Notes under the pieces: generated by a model | The model's database searches: none | What the model saw: the letters and a program-made list of their open reading frames with translations, nothing else | Told to the model about the DNA's origin: nothing | Program-made: the position numbers and the translations under genes | Assembly (NCBI GenBank): GCA_003550305.1 | Contig: QKYT01000349.1 | Coordinates: 3,647 to 67,646 of the forward strand | DNA from: Glomus cerebriforme | Lineage: Eukaryota; Glomeromycota; Glomeromycetes; Glomerales; Glomeraceae | DNA length: 64,000 bases | Reading direction: 5' to 3' | Part shown: positions 12,411-24,423 of the stretch, piece by piece | Numbering within the stretch: the stretch's first letter is position 1 | Layout: each line of letters begins with the position of its first letter

Positions 12411-15400
12411 ATGGCAACAGTTAAAGAGACCTCACCAAGTTACCGAACGGGTAAAACTGAAGAACTAAATCCTAAAGAAACTCCAAAGCTAAATAAGGTT
12501 TCAAATGTTCTTTCTGCCGCACGTATGTTTGAAACTATGGCTACACCGTCCATAAAAGATAAACTGGCCAAATTTGAAAATAAAGGAATAAAGAACAATG
12601 AAATTTCATCAAATTTTGAACGTAAAAATACTATTAAAGGATTTGAAACAAATTCAAATAAAAAATTTAATAATAATAATAATCCTTCAATCTTTGAAAA
12701 AAAATTCAACAATTCTTCTTCTTCTATATTAAATAAAAATAAAAATAATATTGCCATTGATAAAAAATCCTCCTCCTCTTCTTCCTCTTCTATAATAGAA
12801 AATAAAAGTCCTACAACCATTAATACCACCAATAATACCATAATCACTAATACCGATAATTCTAGTCTTTCCATTAATACCGATAATAAAGATTCAACTA
12901 AAAAAGATTCTGCCATTGACTTGATGAAAAATTCAACTTCAGAACAACCTCCACCTACTGCTGCTGCTGCTGCTATTGCATTGTTGGCTTCTCGTATCTC
13001 TGCTTTAGAGGACGAGTTAGAAACTGTAGGAAAGGAAATGGTAGATAACGTAAAAAGGGAAGTAGATCTAAATTTAGAACTAGACACAAAATTAAATAAA
13101 AAGGAGGAAGAGATAAAAACTGTTACAGAACCTATACAGAATAGATTAAGTCAGCTTGAAGCTGACATTGCTCAATATAAAAATTATAGTGTTAATAATA
13201 ATAATAATGATTATAATAATAAAAGATCTTCTTCTGATACAAAATCTTCAAGAGAACACTCAGATTATTTTTCAGAAATGGGTACTCCCACAACTTATAC
13301 AACTTATAATTCGGATAGTTATAGTTTTTCAAAATCATTATCACAAAGTTCTCCGACTGAGTCAAGTAGTAGAAAATATTCTGGTGGAGGAGGAGGAAGT
13401 TTTCAAGATGATAATAGTAGTGTTAGTAGTATAGCATCATCTCCCTTTTCTCGTTCTCGAGTACCATCATATGAAACAAATCGTAGTGTATATAGTAGTA
13501 CTGAGATGGACACTTCACAATCTTTAAAAGCCCAATTAGAGAAAAAATATAATGAAGATCTCGAAAAAACGAGACAAGAATTAACAAATGAATTAGAAAA
13601 GACAAAAAATAAACATTGGAGTGAATTAGAAAGGACAAGGAAAGAACTTTCAAAACAATACAAAGAGAATGAAGAAAAAATTCGTACAGAATTATTTAAT
13701 TTACATAGATCTGAAAAAGAGGAATTGAAGAGAACTTATGATGCCGAAAAAGATAGGATAAAGATAGAAGTTGAGAAATTAACAATATTAAAAGAACAAA
13801 CTGAAAGAGAGTTAAGAGAAGTAAAAGAAAGGTTTGAAAGAGAAAAACAAACTATAATACAAGAATTTGAAAGAGAAAAAGTATCATTAAGGGAGGAACA
13901 CGAGAAACAATTAAATAATATTTCAAGATTACAAGGTGATGCCGAATATACAATAAATGAAATAAGAAGACAAAATGAGATTGAAAAAAAGGAATTGGAG
14001 ATTAGATTAGAAAAAGCTCATCAATCTGAAAGAGAACAGCTTTTAACAGAAATAAAGCAAAAGGAAGAATCTGAAACTAATTTGCGACGATATAAACAAG
14101 AAACTGAAACTACTTTGAATGATCTAAAAACACAACTTTTATTGCTTGGAGATTTAGTACGTCAAAAAGAAGAAACTGAGTCAAAGTTGAATAAATTAGG
14201 GGAAGAACATACACGTACCCTTGAAGAATTACAAACTCTTATTAAGAAGAAAGAGGATGCTGAAAATATACTTGCTCAATTTCAGCAAGAAAAAGAAAAG
14301 ACTATCCAAGATCTTAGAAGCGAATTATATAATAAAGAAAATGCAATATCTGCATTGGAAGAATTACGTGGTCAACTTAATGATGCTAATGATGAATTAT
14401 CTAATTTACGTCTGGAATTATCCAATCGTGATATGGATATTAGCAAAGTTAAAGAATTAGAAAATTTAATAGCAGATGAAAAGGAACAAGTTCAAAGGTT
14501 AGAACGTCAGCTAAAACAGGTTCAGATAGAGAGAGATGAACAAAATAAAGAGATTCTTGAATTGAAAGATTTCCATCAAAGAGATCGTAAAGAAGCAATT
14601 GCCACGTTGCGTGCAGAATTGACAACTTCACATAGTCGAGCCCTTGATAAACTTCGAGAGCAACTTATTGGTGAACGTGAAGAACAAGAACGTTCCATTA
14701 GACAAGAAATGAAAGAGAATCGTTCTAATGAATTTGAATCAATAAAATCACGTTTGAAAGAAGAGCATGAGGCAAAAATTGCCGAATTAATACGTAAAAA
14801 TGAGACCCTTGAACGCGAACTTTCTGAAAATGCTGTAGCTCTTAAACTTATTAATGATACTACTCGTCGTTTGGAATCTGCGGAAAAATCTTATTCAGAT
14901 CTTAATACGAAACATCAGCAGTTTGTTCAAAAAAATTTGCAAATGTCAACTGATCTTATAAGCTTACGCAAAAAGGTTGAAGAACTTGAACAAAAGAATG
15001 AGGTATTGAAAAACGAAAAGAAGTCTGAAAAAGAAATTTTTAATTCAGAAAAAGAACAGTTAACTTTAGATTTAAATAATGTTAAAGAAGAAATGCAACG
15101 TACACATGAAGAAGGCTTAGCACTGAAAGGTGAAGTTAAAGAATTAGAAGGAGAACGTAATAAATTAGCAGGTGTTATATCCATTATGAAGAAAGAATGG
15201 GAAAAAGAATATAAAAATTTAAAAGAAAAATTTCAGCAATCGGAAGCGGAAAGGATTGATTTACTTTCTCAAGTAACAGATTTACAAGAAGAAAATCTTA
15301 AATCAAAAGAGACATCTGAAAATGCCGAGAAACAGAAAGATGCTTTATCGAAAGTTTTGGAAGAACATCAAAGTGGAATGCAAACTTTAATGAAAAATAT

Positions 15401-16911
15401 GGCTTCTGAACGTGAAGCATGGCTACAAAAAGAGGCCGACCTTATTTCAAATCATGAGTCTATGGAATCCGAATTTAAAAAAAAGGGATCTGAATTAATT
15501 ATGATTCGTGAAGAGTTGGATATAGCTCGCTCAGAAAGACAGACGATGAAGCAAAAATTAATTGATGTTGGTAAAGAAAAGGTTGCGGCAGATATTAAAG
15601 TACGCGAATTAGAAACCGAGAAAAAAAAAATAGAAGGCGATTTGTCAAAGATTTCAGAAGAAAAAAGTAGACTATCAAGTCAGCTGACAGATGCCAGAAA
15701 ACAATTGGATAGATTTAAGGAACAACTTAAAGATTCTTCTCATTTAAAAGAGGAGAGTGAATCGCGTATTCTTATTCTTACTAAAGAAAAGGAAGAATTA
15801 GAAGATAAATTGTCCAACATTTCTGGTATACATAATGAGGAACTTACAATTAAATTAAATAAAATCGAAACTGAGTACGAGAAGAAAGAAATGGAAATTT
15901 GTCAATTGGAAACGAGCAAAAAACAATTGCAAACTCGTATTGAAGGTCTTGAAGCATCAACAAATCGTCTTACAATAAAATTGAGAGCAGCTGAATCAGA
16001 TGCTGAACAGACTAAACGAAGTGCTGATATTCAAGTACGTGAACTTCAAAATCGCCTTACAAATTCACAAATTGAAATTGAAGAACTTCACACACAAGTG
16101 ACAGATCTTCGGCAACAACTTATTGAGAAAGAACATATTGTAGAAACTCATAATAGACAATCTGCAAATAAAGATAATGCAAGGCTTTCCAATGCTACGA
16201 TGACTATTATGACTCTTAATAAACAGATAGAAAAATATAAAGTATCACAGGAAGTACTTGAAGAACAAATCGCATCGCTTAACAAGAAGCTTTCTGAGGC
16301 TGACGGTCAACAACACAGTATTATACAAAGTGCTGATAAGTCTATTGCACAAGCCGAAAAAACTATAGCTATGCTTCGTAGTAAACTTGAAACAACTCAA
16401 AGGGAACACACTCAAGAAAGGAATCAACTTAATCAGAGTCATCAAATCGCAATGAATGTCCTTAAGGAGCAACAAGAGGAGGAAATTGCCAAATTATCCA
16501 AAACAATGCAAATGCGTTTAGAATCCATAGAGAAACGGCAGCGTAACATTTCAACTAGTGATGGAAACGTAGACTCAAGTAAATTGAGTGCTTTGGAGCA
16601 AAAAGTTAAAGAATTGGAAAATTCATTAAAAACATCACAAGGAGAATGTGATCGGCTAAGTGAGACACTTGCACAAGTTCAAATGGGATATTTGGATGCA
16701 ATTAATGATAAAGATCAGTTGACACATGAAAAACGTGAAGTTGACAGAAGATTCAAAACTTTGGAATCTCAATATCAAGAGGTAAATAAATAGTTTTGTT
16801 ATTTAATTTTATAATTTTATTATAATATGTTGACGTATTTTTTAAATAAATTTATCATAATAGGTCTTGCAAAAGAATATGGATCTAGCTATTCAATTGA
16901 GTTCGAAATAG
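12411..16911 (+). CDS. Large coiled-coil protein, 1,472 aa
   Basis: A long first exon (12411-16781) is joined to a 48-bp last exon (16864-16911) by an 82-bp intron, replacing the apparent stop after GTAAATAAATAG. Residues 1-60 hold a conserved-looking stretch (SVLSAARMFETM type, then SIKDKLAKFE). Residues about 80-400 are Asn/Ser/Thr-rich low complexity with poly-Ser and poly-Ala runs. From about 370 to the end it is almost uninterrupted heptad-patterned Glu/Lys/Leu coiled coil. This layout resembles fungal long coiled-coil scaffolds (M-protein-repeat or Golgi/cytoskeletal tether type). I cannot assign a precise family, and generic hits to myosin tail or SMC proteins would be meaningless. Confidence 0.85.
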
Positions 16912-17329
16912 TAAAATTAAAATTGGTTAATTATTTTATATTCTTATGGGTTTTATGGGTACTTATTAATTTTATATATAATCAAAGCGTTTGGATTTGG
17001 ATCTAGTCAGGGGGCGGTTGTATATGTTATATATTTTTTCTTTTTCTTTTTTCCTAATATATTCTGTAATGAGTTTAACACTTTTTTTTGTGAAATCCGA
17101 TTTAAACAAAACATTTCCTTATACATTTTCTATCATAATCATTCATTGTCAAAAATACCTTGTATTTTCAATGTCATTCCTTTTATTTGTAAAATTTTTT
17201 AACTTTCGAATTAAAGTAGTACAGAATGTTATAAATTAATTGTAAACTTAATAATAATAGATAATAATATAATTATAAATTACTAAATATATATTAAATA
17301 AAAAAGACTTTCTATTCAAAAATTTTAAT
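16912..17329. other. Convergent intergenic spacer
   Basis: 418 bp between two convergent genes, holding both 3' UTRs. A frame at 16991-17239 is hydrophobic and unsupported. Nothing else is seen. Confidence 0.5.
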
Positions 17330-20300
17330 TTATACGATTCCCCAAACTAAATCTTCAACTTCTTCCCAATTCTTACATTCTCTAATGTTAGGTAGACAGC
17401 CAACTAAATATTTTACAGCACCTTCAAACTCCCATAAAAGCGTATACCACATTGCTCTTCTTTTAAACATTCTCATTGAAATCTTTTGTTCATTTCCTAT
17501 TTCATCATTATTATTATATTTTTCTAAAAATCTTTTTAATAATAATTTTGAACATCCCAATACCGAAATATAAATTGGTATTAAATCAAATAACGGATCA
17601 CCTCCATATACTTGTGAGTCACCCAAATCAATAACTGTTGTAGGTGTCCAATAACCTGTTAGTATTTCTTCATCTAAACAATTATAATTATTATGTTCTC
17701 GAGTTTCCTCGGCAGATGAGATAATTCCTAATATATTTTCGGCATTCAAATCACCATGTAATATTCCTGCTAATGGTCCGTCAAGTTCCGGATTATACAA
17801 TTCGAGTGGTGATGATGGTAAATATGAAGGAATTTGCGAAATTAAATGTGGTGAAAATATTAACCATTCAGCTTGAACTTTTGGTGCAAGTGATAGTCGA
17901 TGAGAAATAAATTTATGAAATGGATGTAAGGTTGATTGTTCGGTTGTTGTTAAATCGAATGTCATGTTTTCATCCAGAATAGAAGTAGGTGGTAAACTAT
18001 GTAAGGCTAAAAGAAGAATTAAAATAAAACCATTTATAAAGTAAAATAAAAGCTATTTATTTAATTGATATCTCAATTACCATATAAAATTTCAGCAGAA
18101 AAGTCGGTTACTTCACCCCATTTTACCATTCCTTTCTCTCCATTCATGTCTACTTCATCACTGGAACTCAGACCTCCTCCAACAATCACTTCGGCGAGAC
18201 TCATTCCACCGTCAGTGGCGGCTTCAATTACAAGATATGGCCATCTATAATTTCTTTCACTGCTTTCATCAAACAAATAACCTGATCTTACAAGCTTTGG
18301 GAAATATCTCGTGTATTTCTCAGAAATATGATCAGTAATTTTAGAATATGCCTTATTCTCTGCATTAAATGTTTTAATCCCATTAAATAAATGAGAATAA
18401 AATTTTATCACAACCGTAGCATTTCGAAAGACCTAATGTTTTAATAAAAATATTCAATATAAAATTCATTATTATTAATAACATAAATTTTACTTACTGG
18501 ATTTTGTCCATGTGAGATGACATTTATAGGTACATTCTCATCCAATCCACATCTTCTTAATACTTCAATCACTCTAGGTTGCCAAATTCTTAAATCACGG
18601 AATCCTTCAAGAAAATCCAGTTTGGAAGAAAACCCTTCTTCCTTTATAATCGGATCATCAGTATTATCTGAAAATGTTAAGATTTTACGTGTAATAAATG
18701 GTTCAAGATTAGGATAAGTCTTCAGCATCTTTTCATGGAAAGCCTCCCACGCCTGATTAAGATGTAATCAAAAAGATGATTATCATTTATGTTGAAATTC
18801 AATGAATTGAAATTTTAGGAATATTATGAATAGTATACATGCTTTATATTTATCTTTCTCGTTAATCAAAGATTCACAAACATGTTCGAGATTATGAATA
18901 TTGGCAAAGTTTTGGGTAACTGCAACAGTATCATCAATATTAAGGACCTTTATTAAAAACAAGAGCGGATATAAATTAATAAATTATGATTAAAGAACTA
19001 AATGGCAAAAAAGTTTGATACATAAAAAAAAATAATTACCATATGCCACCAACCACTATAATTTACCAACCAAGAAAAGAAAACTGTTAATATAAAGAAT
19101 GCATTTAATTCATATAATTTCGCGCAACGCTTTTTATATTTTTATGTTTTACCTTGGAATAAAAATTGTTTGCCTAAAATTTTTAAACAAAATAAATATT
19201 CGATAATTATTAAAATTTAATGTGTCAATAAGAGAACCTAAATAATTACCCGGGCTCTTGTATAATCTCGAGTGGTCGCATTTCTGGTGTTAATTGAGGA
19301 TAGACTTCAAGATACCAAAATAGAGAAGTTGCTGAATCCTTAGCATTTTCAAGCACATCTGTACTGTAAAGCGACTGATGGCCATTAATACCGGTTCGAG
19401 ATATGCTTAAGCCTAAAATAAAATAGAAAATTTTTCATCGGCAAAGACGTATGAGAGAAAGGAGAATTTCAATGAGCTTGAAAAAGGCGGAGTAAATTGC
19501 GAGTCTCCTGATTAAATTCAAATATTTACCTGGGGGAAAAACGTGTGGTGGGTACCTAAGAATTCAGAACAATTTAAGAAAGAGTTAAGTCAAATTCAAC
19601 TAAAATACATCTTCAATTGAAACCTAAACGTACAATGCCCAACGTTTTCTTCCTTCAATAGTTGTATTCCAAGCTAACCAAAAGAAAGGAATTCGAGATT
19701 TAATTACAAAATCAAAAACAAGTCTATAAATTAAACAGATGTTCAACCTGATGTTCCAGCAGGATCAACATGCCAAGAAGCGCCTAAAATAAAAAAAAAG
19801 AGTATTAAAACCTATTCTCGCATAGAATCAATGAGATTCAAGAATAATCAAGTCTCACCTGATCTTGCAGGACCAATTATAATCCATCGATATGGTGGTC
19901 TCTTATCTGATAAAACGGAAAAAAAATCTTCCTGGAAGTACTTTGGCACTTCATATGCTTCAGCCATTTCCGAATCTCTATCAGCAAAATTAGCATCAAA
20001 AATATATAAAGGTGTTTCATCATGTTGTGTACGTATATAATGTATATATGATTCTAAAGACATCGATAAATATCGATATTTTCCACCTCTTTCGTTGGCT
20101 ACTCGAAATATAGTTTTTCCATACTTTAAGAAAATCAAACCAAATATTATTTTAAAGTTACCGGGAATGCATAAAATAACTCAAGGATCCAAACCTTCTT
20201 CAATAAATTTTTCCACTTCCAATCAGTCCAAGCTTTCCACTTTTCAACTCCATTATCTTTTATCAAGACAGGAACGGATTGTGCATCATACAAACTTTCA

Positions 20301-20917
20301 AATTTTTCTTTTGTCAATTCCATACCATTTTCTACAGGAATTTCAGAGTCTGATGAAGTCTCAGGTGTTGGTATAAAATTGACAAGTAACATATTACAAC
20401 GACACCATTTTGCATATAAATAATGACTATGTCTTGTAATTTCTAAAAATGATAAATAAGAAATTGATCGAAAAAAAACGCTGTAGTTATAAAATTCAAC
20501 AATAATTATATTTACCAGGGAATTGTAAAAGTCGACACAATGGATGTGCCCAAACATTTTCTTTTTCCTCACATTCACTTAACATAGTTGGGAATAAATA
20601 AGTGAGTAACCAAGTTCCACGAAACATGAAGTTTTGCATGACCTCACGGTTATCGCCCCATTTATCTAAACAATGCTTCTTCCAAAGTTGATCATCGCGA
20701 GAAAATACATAAAAGAAACGAGATACTCGAGCACAATGAGCTAAATCCTTTATTAATGGAATGTTAATGGAGGTTTCAGTTAAATATGATACTTTAGTTG
20801 TAACACTGAAAAATTCGAAATGTATACCTGATCCGATAATTGAGCCAATATACGCTCTGAAAATATATTATCTGGAATAACATGTAACGTTCCCAGACCT
20901 CTGGCTCGAGGATCCAT
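17330..20917 (-). CDS. F-box / JmjC / APH-type kinase fusion protein
   Basis: Fourteen exons, 841 aa (2,526 coding bp): 20917-20828, 20747-20516, 20442-20195, 20123-19859, 19783-19748, 19673-19634, 19555-19530, 19412-19250, 19173-19153, 19055-19040, 18947-18843, 18752-18498, 18432-18081, 18006-17330. Residues about 12-60 form an F-box (HVIPDNIFSERILAQLSDQ). Residues about 120-400 are a JMJD6-like JmjC domain: VPVLIKD, PPYRWIIIGPARSG, the Fe-binding WHVD (H283, D285), AWN, and GWWHMV (H378). Residues about 540-841 are an APH/choline-kinase-like domain with HGDLNAEN (H700-N707) and VIDLGDS (D743). Plants have the same three-part architecture (Arabidopsis At1g78280/JMJ21). Exons of 16, 21 and 26 bp encode core JmjC pieces, and intron 18753-18842 is GC-AG. 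Likely an SCF-linked 2-oxoglutarate oxygenase; substrate unknown. Confidence 0.93.
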
Positions 20918-21580
20918 TTGTAATAATCAAAGCTAAACAGGTAAGAAATATGAATTTAAAAACTAGTTGTTTTTCTATAAAACAAAAAGCTGTTCAAATA
21001 TTACACAAAGCATGTGTAAGTACTTGAACGTAAATTACCATTTTATATTCATCTTTGAAATTATATATTCATTATTAAATTTAACTTACAAAATAAGTTA
21101 CAATACCGTGAAGGAACTCTCTAAACTATATAAGACAAGTATATCAAGAAAAAAAAGGTAAATCAGATTCAATTCCAATAACTTATAAGTAAAAACTATT
21201 TATATTGTATCGTCAGAAAAAGTTGTTGTTCACATATTACATCCTTGCGTATTTACACCAGGCATGTGTCGCATAAGATGGTATTCGAACGCAAATTACC
21301 AAAATTTGGAATCATCACACGAAACTAAATTATATATATAATAATTAAAAAAAAAAAAAGGGCATAAAACTTACAGAACTTTGGAGAGTTTATTACAGTG
21401 AGATTATCATAAAATGTATTTTCTGCAGAAAATACATATCGTATATTCGTATCACCAATTTTGATCGTCAAACAAAGAAAAATAAGAATTTTTTTTAATA
21501 CAGCCCAACATAGGTCGCTTTTTTTTTTATTTTTGTTTATTATTTTTTTTTTAAACAACGGTTCTCTGAATCTCTGAAAT
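20918..21580. promoter_or_regulatory. Divergent intergenic region with a diverged duplication
   Basis: 663 bp separates the divergent F-box/JmjC and ER J-protein genes. Two diverged copies of a block are visible near 20986-21045 and 21227-21302, sharing TTCA-ATATTAC, GCATGTGT and GAACG-AAATTACCA. Their meaning is unknown; the TTCGAA core recalls a tRNA T-loop but no cloverleaf can be drawn. Confidence 0.4.
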
Positions 21581-22665
21581 ATGACTTCAAAGAATCGTTT
21601 TATTACTTTTAGTTTTTTTGTTTTCCTTTTGATCCTAGTGCTTTCACCATATGCAAAAGCCTGGGATAATGGTATGTATTTTTTTTAGATAAGGTTTGTG
21701 TCATTATGGCTATGGCTGGTAAAACGATACTCGATATTCATTATTTACTAATACGATTTATCTATTTGTTGTTGTTTTAGAGGATCATGAAATATTTACA
21801 CTTGTAGACGATTTAGAAGCTTATGAAGGTGAAGGTGTAAACTTTTATTCTTGGCTTGGTTTAGAATCTACGGCTACGGAAAAAGAAATTAATAGAGCGT
21901 ATAGAAAATTATCACTTGAATTACAGTAAGTATTTACAATAAATAATCACATAAATATAAAATGCAATATTTATTTCCTTTTTTTTTTTTAGTCCTGATA
22001 AAAATCCTGATGCTGAAAGTAAAGAAAGATTCGCACTATTGGGCGCAATTACAAGAATTCTACGTAATCCCGATATGAGAGAACGTTATAATTTCTTTCT
22101 AAAAAATGGAGTTCCAAGATGGCGTGGTACTGGATATTATTATAATCGATATAGACCCGGATTAGTAACAGTTATAATTGGATTATTAGCATTAGCATCA
22201 TTTTTACATTATGTGATAATGTGGATAGATTACTTTCAGGAAAAAAAGAGAATTCGTCATTATATAAAAGAGTCAAGAGAAATTGCCTGGGGTAAAAAAA
22301 TGAAGAAGCAACTAACAAAAAAATCCGTTCGTGTAAACGATTTAACATTTATAGTTGAAGGTGATAATGTTTACTTAAAAAATGATAATGGAGGTCCATA
22401 TCCTATATTAGATGAAGAAAAAGTTGTTCAACCAAAAATTACTAATGTAATGATTTTTGTGTTACCCAGATGGTTCTATAAAAATATTAAAAAACAATTT
22501 TCCAATAAAAATCCTAATATTAATGGTACTTTAGTAAACTCTGGTAGTGAAAAAGATGGTTTCAGCAGCGATGATGAACGAAGTGAGGTTGGTGATAATC
22601 TTAGAAATAAGACAAGAAGGCGTAGAGGTGGAAATAAAAAACAAAACAGTAAACTGAAATCTTAA
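21581..22665 (+). CDS. ERJ5: ER membrane J-protein (Erj5/DNAJC1-like)
   Basis: Three exons (21581-21671, 21781-21925, 21993-22665) give 302 aa, close to yeast Erj5 (295). It has an N-terminal signal peptide (FFVFLLILVLSPYAKA), a J domain at about residues 45-110 with the HPD motif spanning the second intron, an adjacent transmembrane helix (GLVTVIIGLLALASFLHYVI) and a basic cytosolic tail ending in KTRRRRGGNKKQ. The luminal J domain would stimulate the ER Hsp70 (Kar2/BiP) and the tail may contact ribosomes as in DNAJC1. Family roles are inferred by homology. It ends 170 bp from the convergent QNG1 gene. Confidence 0.88.
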
Positions 22666-22835
22666 AGATTTAATTAAATTTGTTTAAAAGAACAGCCACG
22701 AAAAAAAAAAATTTTTTATTTTGTGGTCTTAAATATTTTTAGAAACTTTACTTTCTTTAAAATAGATTCTGCCAATAATCTTAATAAAAATAACTATATT
22801 AAAAAATTTAATGTGATACACATTCATTAGAATGT

Positions 22836-24346
22836 TTAAAAAAATACAGTATTCCGGAAGACAAGTCTTTCTAATTTCCTATAATTCTCTTCTTTTCCTA
22901 ATTTCCAAATATATTCATTCAAATCCATTAAATTAATTTCATTTCTCCCCAATTCCTTAGCTCGTGATACAATGATTTCAAAAGCGTCAACAGCAGCAGC
23001 ACGTAAACGATATGCATCTTGTATATTTGTGATTTCTTTTCCATCATCAAAATATTGTTTAAGTAGTGGTGTTAAATTAATTATGTTAAGATGATTTAGC
23101 ATTGTCGGTATAATACTATCAGCGCATAAAGTAAGATCAGATATGTCAGAGAAATCAAAATTAATTGTTTGGGCATTAAAATTTGAATGGAAATGACGAT
23201 ATAGGTTAGCGGCGAGAAGTTGTGCTTTTTTAAATATGTACACCGCTACGTTCATATAAAAAATATTAATATGGCTTAATACGGCTTAATACACCAAGCT
23301 AAATTGAGATAATTAAAAGCTTATAATCTTACGTTCTCCATCAACTTTTGTTATGTCTCGAAAAGCTGGAAAAGCTCGAACCAACTGAAAGAATTAAATG
23401 AGTCATACGCCTATATACCAAATAAAAGACAACGTTTTCACGTAAAAATTGCAAACCTTCTCAACAAATCTAGAAGCTTTAGACTTTTCGTTTGGCGTCT
23501 CGGGTTTAGAAGCTTCCAATATGAACGCTGCAAGATTTTTGTAACCATTTTCTTCTAGTATTCTTCCGGTGTCATTTAAAGTCCACGTGATTAATTCCAC
23601 TAAAGCTCGTGATTTTGAAGGCTCAGATACTTTGATTGCTTCAATTGTTGGATGAGCAATTTCAACTTGTAGTGGTATCTGGAAAAAGGAAGAGACCTCA
23701 GAGAGTGCCAATGAGCGTAATGCATGTGCAGATAATGGAGATGATGTAATATGAATGGACATAACTCCATAACGGATCGTGTTAAAAGCACCCTATCATA
23801 AAGATTTTGACTGTCAAAGAAATCCGAATGATATTAAATGAATTCTATTATTAAGTTTACCCTGCCACATTCTTCATGCAATTCTTTACGAAATCCACTT
23901 CCAAAATTCAATAAACTGATTAATCCTATAATGTTTATTTCTTGTTCTAAAGTATCGAATTTTAACGGCATCTAATAATTATAACATAAAGCTCTAACAT
24001 TCATTATGTATATTAAATAAAATGTCTGTATTCACTACCTGTAATCCATCGCTTTTTGAAAGTTCTTGAAAGTGGTTAATGTCTATTTTTTGTATAAAAT
24101 CTGTTATCGCATCTTCATTTATCTATTAATTATTGAAAAAAATATAAATAGCGGTCACAGTCTTTATTAGATAAACTCGATAAAACATAATAATACCTGA
24201 ATGCGACTTCGTTCTCGACAGTCATGACAAGAAGTTCGTATTGCTTGAACAAAATTACCTTGAGGATAAAGGACGGCGCTGTCAGTAATTCCACTTGTGT
24301 TTATATTTGCCATTTCTTTTTTAATAAAATTTCGAATTTTGAGCAT
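22836..24346 (-). CDS. QNG1: Queuosine 5'-phosphate N-glycosylase/hydrolase (DUF2419)
   Basis: Six exons (24346-24197, 24122-24039, 23971-23861, 23792-23457, 23384-23333, 23245-22836) give 380 aa. Diagnostic stretches are KFDTLEQEINIIGLISLLNF, GSGFRKELHEECGRGAFN and LTLCADSIIPTML, which match the DUF2419/C9orf64 family. The family releases queuine base from queuosine nucleotides so that it can be inserted into tRNA by the queuine tRNA-ribosyltransferase. Budding yeast lacks the pathway, so its presence suggests this fungus salvages queuine from host or bacterial sources (inference). The start at 24346 is the first ATG in frame; it lies 77 bp from the divergent NSA1 start. Confidence 0.9.
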
Positions 24347-24423
24347 AAACGGGTCTGTAGTCACGTGTAATCAAAATTTAAGAAATTCCGAAAAAAAAAA
24401 TTTTTATTGTTAATATTGTTAAT
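24347..24423. promoter_or_regulatory. 77-bp divergent promoter, QNG1/NSA1
   Basis: The two start codons face away from each other with only 77 bp between, containing a CACGTG palindrome on the QNG1 side (24362-24367) and a run of nine A. Both 5' UTRs and both promoters must fit here or extend into exons. CACGTG is the classic bHLH/Cbf1-type E-box, shown as sequence only. Confidence 0.6.

Noticed and set aside
12440..13087. 215-codon antisense frame
   Set aside because: It is the mirror of the low-complexity N-terminal part of the coiled-coil gene, with poly-Glu from poly-Ser codons; no independent support.
21227..21302. Possible tRNA because of a TTCGAA core
   Set aside because: No acceptor or anticodon stem can be paired; better described as one of two diverged duplicate blocks.
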